Below are positions 46,149-54,639 of a stretch of 64,000 nucleotides of DNA, one piece after another (the first letter of the stretch is position 1; the number at the start of each line of letters is the position of its first letter). Under the pieces are notes generated by a model. It was not told the origin of the DNA. It saw only the letters and a program-made list of their open reading frames with translations, and searched no databases. Origin of the DNA: Bacteroidota bacterium (GTDB lineage: Bacteria; Bacteroidota; Bacteroidia; Bacteroidales; F082); the NCBI GenBank assembly GCA_020444415.1, contig JAHLLA010000005.1, positions 62,001-126,000 on the forward strand, in the 5' to 3' direction. The translations under genes were made by a program, and so were the position numbers.

Positions 46149-46164
46149 GAATGTTTTAAGAACT

Positions 46165-47892
46165 CTATTTCGAGATTATTATTTTCTTTGTTACCACTTC
46201 ATTTTCCGACCGGAATTTTACAAAATACATACCTTTCGCCAATCCTGTTGCGTCCAGTTGAATGTGATGATGGCCACTATGTAATGTGCCTTGATGAATC
46301 ATTCTTACGTTTTTCCCTAAAACGTCGATTACGAAAATTTCCAAAAATGTATGATCACTTAATGAAAATTCAAGGTTCGCTATTTGTAAAACAGGGTTCG
46401 GATATACGGTAATATTTTCTGAAGTACTTTTTTCCTCAATATCGACCACCATACCATACGCTAATTCAGTGCTTGCCACGTCAGTAAAATCAGCACCCAT
46501 CCATAATAAATCCTGATTTGAATCTGTTATGAAATAGTAGCCACCGGATAAACCTTCGCCGGAGGCATCATTCAACGTAAGTGTATAGCATCCTGTTTCA
46601 GGAAAAATAAATTCAGTAAAATGCAGTCCTGAAGTTTCATAAGGGCCGCCATCTATGAGGATGTTGCCTTCTGTATCAGTAATGCTCCAGGTAATGTCTT
46701 GCGGGTCGCCGAGAGATTGCACGCCGAAATTACACACTTCAGGAAAGGTTTGGGAGCCTGCCATTTCTCCGGTAAAATGATCATTTTGTGGGAGTTCATC
46801 AATCTCGCCATTGGGTAATTCGCAACTGATGGTCACGGAATTATTGTCGGTCGCGTTGAATTCAGAAACTGGTAATGTAACCATTGCAGTTTCATTTTGT
46901 GCCAGATTCCCTGTCCATGTATAAGCCACAGTCTCACCATCATTTACCGAATACGTATAATCCAGGCTTGTTAAGTTATTGGCACCGTAGTTTTTAAGTA
47001 ACACAACCGGAGATAATTCGCCGGAACATGCTTGTTGTGGAATTTGAACAAAATTGATGGCCGCGTCATAATTATTGGATTCGATCATCGTAATTCCTGC
47101 TAAGTTACCGCTGACCACTTCCTGGTGCGATTCAGTAACAAAAGCGGCAACGTCAAGATTTTCAAGAACGACTTCCACGTCATTATAATCCTCAGGGAGT
47201 TCATAGGCAAAGGTAGCTGAATACAAAGATCCTTCTGTGGTTTCTATAATTTCAACGCCCCATTGACCTGTAAGCAGATGTCGTAGCATATGCATGTGAT
47301 TGTAGTTGTTGCCGGCACCACCACCGGTCTGTGGTCCGAGTATATTATTTTGTAGGACAGCCACATTCAGGAAATTTGAGCTTTCCGGGCTGTCACCCGT
47401 GTAATACACTTCAACTTCAACAACCAATTGACGAGTGGAAGTAACAATCGTTGCTTCGGCTCCTACATTTAAATAGCTTGGTTCGGCCAATACCATACTG
47501 GAAGTAACCGGCCATGAGCTACGGCTTTGGGCTGTTCCGCTGCCTTGTGAATGGCCGGGAAATAAATGCCTGTTAATGGTTCCTGCAGGATATCCAATAA
47601 TTCCTGCCTGAGCGGCGATGGCATTGCCCCAGGTCGTTCTAAAATCCGGTTCGCCAGCACCTGGTACTGCAAAACTTCCCGTATGAATATTAATAAGTAC
47701 TACATCATCTGGATGTGCATCATATATGGATTGGGCGATGGCATGGCCATCCGGACAATTGGGACAATGAATACCAGTAAACTCTTCAAGTACTACGTTT
47801 TTGTTCTCAGGATCGGTGCCTACAATGGTTTGCGCAATCATAGTTGAGAAGGAAAATATGAATAAAATTACCAAGGATAAAAAAAGTCTCAT
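46165..47892 (-). CDS. Omp28-like protein with thioredoxin-like domain and T9SS sorting domain
   Basis: A 575-residue exported protein: signal peptide (cleavage near M-I-A-Q), an Omp28-like thioredoxin-fold domain (about 30-240) with C-P-N-C at Cys43-Cys46 and I-N-I-H-T-G downstream, then Ig-like modules (about 255-370) and a pre-peptidase-C-like segment (C-Y-T-L-T-L-N-D). It ends in a T9SS type A sorting domain (Y-P-N-P-V-L and G-L-A-K-G-M-Y-F-V-K-F). The CxxC pair suggests redox or thiol-binding activity outside the cell, but Omp28 proteins have no settled function. Confidence 0.85.
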   Translation of the reverse strand: MRLFLSLVILFIFSFSTMIAQTIVGTDPENKNVVLEEFTGIHCPNCPDGHAIAQSIYDAHPDDVVLINIHTGSFAVPGAGEPDFRTTWGNAIAAQAGIIGYPAGTINRHLFPGHSQGSGTAQSRSSWPVTSSMVLAEPSYLNVGAEATIVTSTRQLVVEVEVYYTGDSPESSNFLNVAVLQNNILGPQTGGGAGNNYNHMHMLRHLLTGQWGVEIIETTEGSLYSATFAYELPEDYNDVEVVLENLDVAAFVTESHQEVVSGNLAGITMIESNNYDAAINFVQIPQQACSGELSPVVLLKNYGANNLTSLDYTYSVNDGETVAYTWTGNLAQNETAMVTLPVSEFNATDNNSVTISCELPNGEIDELPQNDHFTGEMAGSQTFPEVCNFGVQSLGDPQDITWSITDTEGNILIDGGPYETSGLHFTEFIFPETGCYTLTLNDASGEGLSGGYYFITDSNQDLLWMGADFTDVASTELAYGMVVDIEEKSTSENITVYPNPVLQIANLEFSLSDHTFLEIFVIDVLGKNVRMIHQGTLHSGHHHIQLDATGLAKGMYFVKFRSENEVVTKKIIISK

Positions 47893-48024
47893 AACTTTTG
47901 CTTTTTAATAAGAAGTGACGAATTGAATGATAAAAAGATTCACAAAAATATGAATATTAGCTAAACATGAATTAAGGCATCTTACAATAAACGAATTTTA
48001 ACAAATAGGAATTAACTAATCCGT

Positions 48025-48032
48025 TATCTTTG
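48025..48032 (+). promoter_or_regulatory. Putative -7 box for the duplicated T9SS protein gene
   Basis: TATCTTTG matches TAnnTTTG exactly, 49 bp before the ATG at 48082. No clear -33 TTTG. Confidence 0.5.
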
Positions 48033-48081
48033 CAAAAATTTATATTGAAATTCAAGAATTTTGTGAAACCAATAAAATAAT

Positions 48082-49257
48082 ATGATGAAAAAATTTACAC
48101 TTTTAGTAATAACAATATTCTTATCAACTTTTTTCGTTCAAGCACAATACTCTTTGTCGTGGGACGGCGAGCCCATTGGGGATACCGTTGTAGTAAATGG
48201 AGAACCATCTGATACAGAACTTATTTTTCACGCGGTTTTTACGAATAATTCAGATGATTCGGATTCCATTTTGGTGAAAAGGGAAATCGTATCTGTTTTA
48301 GATGGTGTACATGATCAATTATGCTGGGGGCTGTGTTATGCACCTAATACTGATCCGGTTTTTATTTCTCCATCAGGTATGAGAATCGATGCCGGTGAAT
48401 CAACAGAAGATTACATTTTCTCAGGTCATTATTTATCGCAGGAGTATGATATGCCTATTGGCGTAGTAGGTACATCCATTTTTAGATATACTTTTTTTAA
48501 CGCAAATAATGAGGATGAAAACATTATTGTAACGGTTAAATATGTTACTTCTTCAGATCAGTCAGACTATACTTTATCATGGGATGGTGAAGCAATTGGA
48601 GATACCGTTTTAGTAAAAGGTGACCCTGCAGAAACAGAACTAATTTTTCACGCGGTATTTACAAATAATTCAAGTGATTCGGATTCAGTATTGGTGAAAA
48701 GGGAGATATTGTCAATTTTAGATGGTGTCCATGATCAATTATGCTGGGGATTGTGCTATGCACCGAATACCGACCCGGTTTTTATTTCTCCATCAGGTAT
48801 AAGGATTGAAGCCGGTGAATCGACAGAAGATTTTATTTTCTCAGGCCATTACTTATCTCAGGAATATGATACGCCTATTGGTGTAATCGGTACATCTGTA
48901 TTTAAGTATACCTTTTTTAATTCAAATGATGAAGATGAAAATATTGTTGTGATTGTGAAATATGATACTTCACCCGATGGTATTGCTGAACAGTTGATGG
49001 CCAATGGTTTCGTTTCTGAAATCTATCCAAACCCGGCAACTTCTTTTGTAAACCTCGATTATGAATTGACACCCCAGGTAAAAAAAGCCAGCTTAAGGGT
49101 GATGAATCTGTTAGGTGCGGTTGTTAAAGATGTAGAACTCAATAAAAACGCTTCAAACCACAGCTTGGATGTGTCTGATCTGACAAGCGGGGTGTATTTT
49201 TATTCCGTCATTATCAATAATGAAGTATACAAAACCAAGAAGCTTATTGTAAATTAA
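48082..49257 (+). CDS. T9SS-sorted protein with two near-identical 140-residue units
   Basis: A 391-residue secreted protein: signal peptide (cleavage near V-Q-A-Q), unit 1 (about 23-157), unit 2 (about 163-297), and a T9SS type A sorting domain (about 310-391; Y-P-N-P-A-T-S, G-V-Y-F-Y-S-V). The units repeat with a period of exactly 140 residues and are ~83% identical (112 of 135 by hand count), so the duplication is recent or homogenised. Each has one C-W-G-L-C-Y motif, probably a disulfide, and an Ig-like strand pattern. Most changes are conservative. Function unknown; probably a surface protein. Confidence 0.85.
   Translation: MMKKFTLLVITIFLSTFFVQAQYSLSWDGEPIGDTVVVNGEPSDTELIFHAVFTNNSDDSDSILVKREIVSVLDGVHDQLCWGLCYAPNTDPVFISPSGMRIDAGESTEDYIFSGHYLSQEYDMPIGVVGTSIFRYTFFNANNEDENIIVTVKYVTSSDQSDYTLSWDGEAIGDTVLVKGDPAETELIFHAVFTNNSSDSDSVLVKREILSILDGVHDQLCWGLCYAPNTDPVFISPSGIRIEAGESTEDFIFSGHYLSQEYDTPIGVIGTSVFKYTFFNSNDEDENIVVIVKYDTSPDGIAEQLMANGFVSEIYPNPATSFVNLDYELTPQVKKASLRVMNLLGAVVKDVELNKNASNHSLDVSDLTSGVYFYSVIINNEVYKTKKLIVN
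48148..48972 (+). repeat. In-frame tandem duplication, period 420 bp
   Basis: Two direct copies inside one gene, starting at 48148 and 48568. They stay in phase without gaps over about 405 bp each. Synonymous differences are common, but protein identity is ~83%. Confidence 0.9.
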
Positions 49258-49280
49258 GCTCATAGATATTTTTAAAACAA

Positions 49281-49309
49281 AAAAACCGGCGAATAGCCGG
49301 TTTTTTTTT
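49281..49309. terminator. Bidirectional intrinsic terminator before metK end
   Basis: A 6-bp stem ACCGGC/GCCGGT (49285-49290 with 49296-49301, loop GAATA) has A residues on the left and a T run on the right. It serves the T9SS gene (plus) and metK (minus). Confidence 0.9.
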
Positions 49310-49326
49310 GTGCAGTATAGTTTCAT

Positions 49327-50631
49327 TTACAAATTAAAAGCAGCCTTAAATTTTTCTACTTCGTCCAGCTTTTCCCAGGCAAAAAATTGTACCTTTTTCA
49401 GGTATATCGGCTGACCATCTGCATCTATTTTTTTAATACTTTCCTCAGCCTCATAACGCAGTTCAACTACTGCTTCAAATGGTTCACGGCCAAAATGCCC
49501 ATAATTGGATGTCTTTTGGAAGATCGGATTTTTGAGCCCGAATCGTTTAACAATCTGATATGGTGTCATATCATAAATTTCAGACATCTTTTTTGCAATT
49601 TCACCATCTGTTAATGTCTTTCCTGAATTGTCAGAAACTTTAGCGGTTCCGTGGGTGTTGATATAAAAACCAACGGGTTTGGCTACACCAATGGCATAAG
49701 CAACCTGTACGAGAATACGGTCAGCAATACCTGCTGCTACCATGTTTTTTGCCAGGTGACGTGCTGCATAAGCCGCTGATCTATCCACCTTTGATGAATC
49801 TTTCCCTGAGAAAGCGCCACCGCCATGCGCTCCGTGACCGCCATAGGTGTCAACAATAATTTTACGGCCAGTTAAACCAGTATCTCCATGAGGGCCGCCG
49901 ATAACGAACTTGCCGGTTGGATTTACCAATAATTTGTAATTGTGATTGAATAATTCCCTGACACTATCCGGATACGATGCCTTTACTTTTGGAATGATGT
50001 ACCGTTCCACATCAGCTTTAATGGTATTCTGCATTTCTTTCTCTGAAGTAAAATCGTCATGTTGGGTAGAAATAACGATGGTGTCAATCTTTAATGGCTG
50101 ATCGTGGTCATCATACTCTATAGTCACCTGCGATTTTGAATCGGGCCTCAGGTACTTCATTACTTTACCTTCTTTTCTTACCCTGGCCATCTCAAAAAGA
50201 ATATCATGGGAAAGTTCGGATGTCAGTGGCATAAAGTTTTCTGTTTCCTTACATGCGTAGCCAAACATCATTCCCTGGTCGCCGGCACCCTGGTTTTCGT
50301 CTGATTCGCGTACAACACCCTGCCTGATATCTGATGATTGCTCATGAATGGCAGATAACACAGAACAGGAATCGGCATCAAAACGATATGCGGCTTTTGT
50401 GTAGCCAATGCTTTTTATAACTTCCCTGGCTGTCTTCTCCAGGTCAACATATGCATTTGATTTTACTTCACCTGATAGGAATGCTAAGCCTGTTGTTACA
50501 AGCGTTTCACAAGCTACTTTTGATTCAGGGTCTTGTTTGAGCATTTCGTCTAAAATAGCATCTGAAATTTGATCTGAAACCTTATCAGGATGTCCTTCTG
50601 ATACGGATTCGGATGTAAATAAATATGACAT
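49327..50631 (-). CDS. metK: S-adenosylmethionine synthetase
   Basis: A 434-residue enzyme making SAM from methionine and ATP. The start [12 protein letters not shown] is the ATP/Met site. [12 protein letters not shown] and the loop [16 protein letters not shown] are the two signatures. Length is typical for this phylum (slightly longer than E. coli). Upstream is a 178-bp gap whose minus-strand transcript forms a structured leader. Confidence 0.97.
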   Translation of the reverse strand: MSYLFTSESVSEGHPDKVSDQISDAILDEMLKQDPESKVACETLVTTGLAFLSGEVKSNAYVDLEKTAREVIKSIGYTKAAYRFDADSCSVLSAIHEQSSDIRQGVVRESDENQGAGDQGMMFGYACKETENFMPLTSELSHDILFEMARVRKEGKVMKYLRPDSKSQVTIEYDDHDQPLKIDTIVISTQHDDFTSEKEMQNTIKADVERYIIPKVKASYPDSVRELFNHNYKLLVNPTGKFVIGGPHGDTGLTGRKIIVDTYGGHGAHGGGAFSGKDSSKVDRSAAYAARHLAKNMVAAGIADRILVQVAYAIGVAKPVGFYINTHGTAKVSDNSGKTLTDGEIAKKMSEIYDMTPYQIVKRFGLKNPIFQKTSNYGHFGREPFEAVVELRYEAEESIKKIDADGQPIYLKKVQFFAWEKLDEVEKFKAAFNL

Positions 50632-50663
50632 AATAAATCTTTTTTATGAAGTGAAGGAGAGAA

Positions 50664-50766
50664 AGATTGATCGGTGGGCTAAAAATTGCTTTAGCATTTT
50701 TTTAGGTGGTTGCAATCAATCAAATCTGTCCACAATTTTTGTCCTGAAATCAGGATGTGCAAAAAT
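50664..50766 (-). promoter_or_regulatory. metK leader: promoter and structured 5' UTR, riboswitch-like
   Basis: On the minus strand, TATTTTTG (50759-50766) is a perfect -7 box. The predicted transcript start near 50755 is followed by hairpin TCCTGA-TT-TCAGGA (50741-50754). Next is a 7-bp outer stem GATTGAT/ATCAATC (50714-50720 with 50664-50670) enclosing a long hairpin at 50678-50704 (stem CTAAAAA..TGC/GCA.TTTTTAG, loop TAAA). An asymmetric internal loop with A-C-C-A-C and C-C-A-C-C sides lies between them. I do not recognise a SAM-I or SAM-II core. No later terminator is evident, so translation control is more likely. Confidence 0.5.
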
Positions 50767-50809
50767 AAATAAATATGTAATATGAATAAATAAAAATGGG
50801 AAATATCAG

Positions 50810-51724
50810 CTATTGTTTGGTGAGCCTTCGAAATACGTCTTCCATTTTTAGTTCGCTTTGCGACAAGGAGAGTACATTGTATTTATGAGCAACCGCGAAT
50901 TTAAAAATATCCTCACGAATGTCTTTTTTACCTTCTGTTTCAATCAGCCATGTGTTTCCCGACAATTTTTCAATTTTTGTAACATGTTGTATGTTACGTA
51001 TCAACTTCTCAGGAACATCTTCTTTAAATTCGACACGAAATTGTAAATTGTTGATCGATAATCCGGATAAATTACGGGTGGAGTCATCGGCTACAATTTT
51101 GCCCTGGTCGATAATAATCACCCGGTCGCAAATGGCCTCCACTTCCTGCATGATGTGGGTGGAAAGAATAACGGTTTTTTCCTTTCCCAGATCGGTAATA
51201 ATCTTTCTGATATCCACGATCTGGTTCGGGTCAAGCCCTGAGGTAGGTTCATCCAAAATGAGAATCTCCGGATCATGGATCAATGCCTGCGCCAAACCCA
51301 CCCGCTGGCGGTATCCTTTTGAAAGGGCACCGATTTTTTTGTGTGATTCTTTATCCAATCCGGTGAGTCTGATAGTGTTTGAAACGGTTTTGTCAACAGG
51401 CAGATTTAATTTGTACATATTGAATACAAAACGCAGGTATTCCTTTACATACATATCATGGTACAGGGGATTGTGTTCCGGTAAATAACCGATCAGTTGT
51501 TTTATTTTCAACGCATCTTCCTGTACATCAAAGCCATTGATGCTGGCCGTGCCGAAAGTAGGTGTCAGAAAAGAGGTTAAAATTTTCATGAGGGTGGATT
51601 TTCCGGCACCGTTTGGTCCTAATAATCCCACCACTTCACCTTTGTCAACCTGCAGGCTAACATGGTCCAATGCTTTTTGCCCGCCATAAAATTTTGAAAT
51701 GTCATTTACTTTCACCTGTCCCAT
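50810..51724 (-). CDS. gldA: ABC transporter ATP-binding protein GldA
   Basis: A 304-residue cytoplasmic ATPase resembling GldA of the GldAFG transporter required for gliding in Flavobacterium. Walker A G-P-N-G-A-G-K-S-T is near residue 37, the signature is L-S-K-G-Y-R-Q-R, and Walker B is L-I-L-D-E-P-T-S-G-L-D-P. The C-terminal ~80 residues form the domain seen in GldA. GldF and GldG are not adjacent. Many non-gliding Bacteroidota also carry this protein, so motility cannot be concluded from it. Confidence 0.88.
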   Translation of the reverse strand: MGQVKVNDISKFYGGQKALDHVSLQVDKGEVVGLLGPNGAGKSTLMKILTSFLTPTFGTASINGFDVQEDALKIKQLIGYLPEHNPLYHDMYVKEYLRFVFNMYKLNLPVDKTVSNTIRLTGLDKESHKKIGALSKGYRQRVGLAQALIHDPEILILDEPTSGLDPNQIVDIRKIITDLGKEKTVILSTHIMQEVEAICDRVIIIDQGKIVADDSTRNLSGLSINNLQFRVEFKEDVPEKLIRNIQHVTKIEKLSGNTWLIETEGKKDIREDIFKFAVAHKYNVLSLSQSELKMEDVFRRLTKQ

Positions 51725-51789
51725 ATTCCATCAAATTAGGAATGTCAAAATTAGTAAAAACCAACTTGTAAATATTTAAATTCAACAAA

Positions 51790-51821
51790 TTTGGTTAATC
51801 GGAAAATAGTTTCTATTTTTG
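51790..51821 (+). promoter_or_regulatory. Promoter of rplM-rpsI
   Basis: TTTG (51790-51793), a 20-bp spacer, then TATTTTTG (51814-51821): both elements match the Bacteroidota consensus. Confidence 0.75.
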
Positions 51822-51822
51822 C

Positions 51823-51840
51823 AGCCCGATTTTTAGGGCT
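51823..51840 (+). promoter_or_regulatory. Leader hairpin before rplM
   Basis: AGCCC (51823-51827) pairs with GGGCT (51836-51840), at or just after the predicted transcript start. It could contribute to ribosomal-protein autoregulation or stabilise the 5' end. Confidence 0.4.
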
Positions 51841-51873
51841 TTGGATTAAACACCTTAAGAAACAATAAAATAG

Positions 51874-52329
51874 ATGAATACGTTGAGTTATAAAACTGTA
51901 AGTGCGAACAGAAATACAGTTACAAAAGAGTGGATATTGGTAAACGCTGAGAACCAGGTATTGGGAAGATTGGCTTCGGAAGTTGCAAAAATATTACGAG
52001 GCAAGCATAAACCAAATTTCACACCACATGTTGATTGCGGCGATAATGTTGTTATTATAAACGCGGAAAAGATAAGGTTAACAGGTAAAAAATGGGATGC
52101 GAAACAATATATTCGTCACTCAGGATACCCCGGAGGCCAGTCTTCGTTAACTGCTAAAGAACTGATGGACAGAAAACCTACAGCCATGGTAGAAAAAGCT
52201 GTGAAAGGAATGCTTCCAAAAAATAAACTGGGCGCCGAGCTATTCCGTAACTTATATGTTTACGAAGGAGAAGAGCACGAGCAGAAAGCTCAAAAACCTA
52301 AAGAAATTAAATTAAATACAATCAGATAA
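51874..52329 (+). CDS. rplM: 50S ribosomal protein L13
   Basis: A 151-residue large-subunit protein. V-L-G-R-L-A-S-E-V-A, the G-K-H-K-P-N-F-T-P-H-V-D-C-G-D segment and the central H-S-G-Y-P-G-G signature are all present. It is 6 bp before rpsI, the normal partner. Confidence 0.98.
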   Translation: MNTLSYKTVSANRNTVTKEWILVNAENQVLGRLASEVAKILRGKHKPNFTPHVDCGDNVVIINAEKIRLTGKKWDAKQYIRHSGYPGGQSSLTAKELMDRKPTAMVEKAVKGMLPKNKLGAELFRNLYVYEGEEHEQKAQKPKEIKLNTIR

Positions 52330-52335
52330 TTTATA

Positions 52336-52722
52336 ATGGAAATTGTAAATACACTCGGTAGAAGAAAAACTGCTATTGCGCGGATCTATTTAAAAGAAGG
52401 AAAAGGCAATATTCAGATCAACAAACGTGATTATAAAGAGTTCTTCGCAACTGCTACATTGCACTATGTTGTTGAGCAACCTCTGTTACTTACTGAAAAC
52501 ATGGGAAAATACGACATCAATGTAAACTTAAAAGGTGGCGGAATTACGGGCCAGGCAGAAGCATTACGCCTTGCCATTTCACGTGCCCTTATCAAAATTG
52601 ATCCTGAATATCGTCCGATTCTCAAAGAAAACGGACTTCTGAGACGTGACCCACGTATGGTAGAACGTAAAAAGCCGGGACAACCAAAAGCTCGTAAAAA
52701 ATTCCAGTTCAGTAAACGTTAA
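52336..52722 (+). CDS. rpsI: 30S ribosomal protein S9
   Basis: A 128-residue small-subunit protein with G-R-R-K-T-A-I-A-R, G-G-G-I-T-G-Q-A-E-A-L-R-L and the C-terminal K-K-P-G-Q-P-K-A-R-K-K-F-Q-F-S-K-R tail that reaches the P site. It follows rplM. Confidence 0.98.
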   Translation: MEIVNTLGRRKTAIARIYLKEGKGNIQINKRDYKEFFATATLHYVVEQPLLLTENMGKYDINVNLKGGGITGQAEALRLAISRALIKIDPEYRPILKENGLLRRDPRMVERKKPGQPKARKKFQFSKR

Positions 52723-52758
52723 AATATTTCATTTACACCGGAAAGAGTTTAGTATCCA

Positions 52759-52795
52759 AATTGCCATAACTTCATTATTGAGCTATCTGGCAATT
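52759..52795 (+). promoter_or_regulatory. Leader hairpin before rpsB
   Basis: AATTGCCA (52759-52766) pairs perfectly with TGGCAATT (52788-52795) across a 21-nt loop. It lies 35 bp before the rpsB ATG in the 107-bp rpsI-rpsB gap. No T run follows, so it is not a terminator; autoregulation by S2 is a possibility. Confidence 0.45.
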
Positions 52796-52829
52796 GTTAA
52801 AGAGAATGTAAACAAATTAAAATTTAAAA

Positions 52830-53729
52830 ATGACTAGAGTAAGTTTCGACGATTTGCTTGATGCAGGTGTACATTTTGGCCACCTCAAACGCAAATGGAA
52901 TCCAAACATGGCGCCTTACATTTTTATGGAGCGCAATGGAATCCACATTATTGACCTTTACAAAACCCAGGCTAAACTGGATGAAGCACAGAAAGCTTTA
53001 AAACAAATTGCTAAATCAGGTAGAAGAATCCTTTTCGTAGCTACAAAGAAGCAGGCGAAAGAGCTTGTATCTGAATCAGTAAAAAAAGTGAATATGCCTT
53101 ATGTAACCGAGCGTTGGCCGGGTGGTATGTTAACCAACTTTGCTACAATTCGCAAAGCGGTACGTAAGATGTCGAATATCGACAAGATGGCAAACACAAA
53201 TTCATACAACCACTTGTCAAAACGTGAAAAATTGCAGGTGAGCCGTGAACGTGCAAAGCTTGAGAAAAACTTTGGAAGTATCGCCGATATGAGCCGCTTG
53301 CCAGCAGCATTGTTCGTAGTGGATATCAATAAGGAGAAGATTGCCGTGGCAGAAGCCCGCAAATTGAACATCCCGATATTTGCCATGACGGATACCAATA
53401 CAGATCCGAAATTGGTTGATTTTCCCATTCCGGCAAATGACGACGCTTCAAAATCAATCTCAATTATCGTGAATGCTGCTGTACTTGCAGTGGCCGAAGG
53501 ATTGAAAGAAAGGAAATTGGCAAAGGAGAAAGACGAAGAAGAAGCTGAAGCTTTAGAATTAGCTGCAGATATTAAAGCAAAATCACAAACATTGGCACAG
53601 GCAGAAGAAGAAGCAGACAAAGAAGCTGAAAAAGGTAAGAAGGAGATTAAGTCGAAGAAATCGATGGACGACGACGAAAAACCTGCTAAATCAAAACGCC
53701 CAAGGAAACCGATTACAAAAAAGAAATAG
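52830..53729 (+). CDS. rpsB: 30S ribosomal protein S2
   Basis: A 299-residue small-subunit protein. The core (to about 230) contains D-A-G-V-H-F-G-H, K-W-N-P-N-M-A-P-Y-I and the E-R-W-P-G-G-M-L-T-N segment. A C-terminal extension of about 70 residues is rich in Lys, Glu and Asp and probably disordered. Followed by tsf after 27 bp, the usual order. Confidence 0.98.
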   Translation: MTRVSFDDLLDAGVHFGHLKRKWNPNMAPYIFMERNGIHIIDLYKTQAKLDEAQKALKQIAKSGRRILFVATKKQAKELVSESVKKVNMPYVTERWPGGMLTNFATIRKAVRKMSNIDKMANTNSYNHLSKREKLQVSRERAKLEKNFGSIADMSRLPAALFVVDINKEKIAVAEARKLNIPIFAMTDTNTDPKLVDFPIPANDDASKSISIIVNAAVLAVAEGLKERKLAKEKDEEEAEALELAADIKAKSQTLAQAEEEADKEAEKGKKEIKSKKSMDDDEKPAKSKRPRKPITKKK

Positions 53730-53756
53730 ATTAAAAATTATAAAAGCTGATATAAA

Positions 53757-54584
53757 ATGAATATTACAGCCCAACAGGTAAACGAATTAAGAAAGATCAC
53801 CGGCGCCGGAATGATGGATTGCAAAAAAGCATTGGTGGAAAGCGAAGGTGATGTTGAAAAAGCTATTGACATCCTCAGAAAAAAAGGACAAAAGGTGGCT
53901 GCCAATCGCGCTGACCGTTCTGCTAATGAAGGAGTTGTTTTAGCAAAAGTAAGTGATGATAAAACATTTGCTGCTGCCGTTATGGTGAATTGTGAAACAG
54001 ATTTCGTTGCAAAAAATGCTGATTTTATTGCATATACCGAATCAATTCTTGAAGCGGCAATTAAAAATAAAGTAAAAAATATCGAAGATCTCAAAACAAC
54101 CCAATTGGATGGCCATACAGTTGACGAAACCATTACCAACCAAACTGGTGTTATTGGTGAGAAAATTGAATTAGGCAAATACGAGGTAGTTGAAGCTGCC
54201 AGTGCATATGCTTATATTCATCCGGGTAATCGTATTGCAACCATTGCAGGTTTTAACAAAGCAGGCGATTTTGATGCAGAGGGAAAAGACGTTGTGATGC
54301 AAATAGCAGCTATGGCTCCTGTTTCACTAAGTAAAGATGATGTTCCTGCCGATGTGATAGCGCATGAGATAGAAATAGGCAAAGAAATGGCTCGCCAGGA
54401 AGGAAAACCTGAAGAGATGCTCGAAAAGATAGCCATGGGAAAACTGAATAAATTCTTTAAAGAAAACACACTTTTAAACCAGGCTTTTATCAAAGACAAT
54501 AAAAAAAGTGTAGCAGAATATTTAAAAACAAAAGATAAGGATCTGACCGTTGTAGATTTTAAAAGAATCGCTCTCGGATCATAA
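53757..54584 (+). CDS. tsf: Elongation factor Ts
   Basis: A 275-residue nucleotide exchange factor for EF-Tu. The N-terminal UBA-like segment (V-N-E-L-R-K-I-T-G-A-G-M-M-D-C-K-K-A-L) and the C-E-T-D-F-V-A-K signature are intact. It ends at a strong terminator. Confidence 0.98.
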   Translation: MNITAQQVNELRKITGAGMMDCKKALVESEGDVEKAIDILRKKGQKVAANRADRSANEGVVLAKVSDDKTFAAAVMVNCETDFVAKNADFIAYTESILEAAIKNKVKNIEDLKTTQLDGHTVDETITNQTGVIGEKIELGKYEVVEAASAYAYIHPGNRIATIAGFNKAGDFDAEGKDVVMQIAAMAPVSLSKDDVPADVIAHEIEIGKEMARQEGKPEEMLEKIAMGKLNKFFKENTLLNQAFIKDNKKSVAEYLKTKDKDLTVVDFKRIALGS

Positions 54585-54602
54585 TCGAAGAAAATAGTAA
54601 AG

Positions 54603-54636
54603 AAAAAAAGACCGGCGAAAGCCGGTCTTTTTTTGC
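54603..54636. terminator. Bidirectional intrinsic terminator between tsf and yqeY
   Basis: An 8-bp stem AGACCGGC/GCCGGTCT (54609-54616 with 54621-54628) with a GAAA tetraloop has an A run on the left and a T run on the right. It serves tsf (plus) and the convergent minus-strand genes. Confidence 0.92.
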
Positions 54637-54639
54637 CCA

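Noticed and set aside
50677-50704. Plus-strand intrinsic terminator (GCTAAA hairpin followed by T run)
   Set aside because: No plus-strand gene lies upstream that would need it; the same bases make more sense as the inner hairpin of the metK leader.
50664-50766. Known SAM-I or SAM-II riboswitch
   Set aside because: I looked for the G-A-C-U-G-G-C-C-C core of SAM-I and the pseudoknot layout of SAM-II in the metK leader and did not find them; kept only as an unclassified structured leader.
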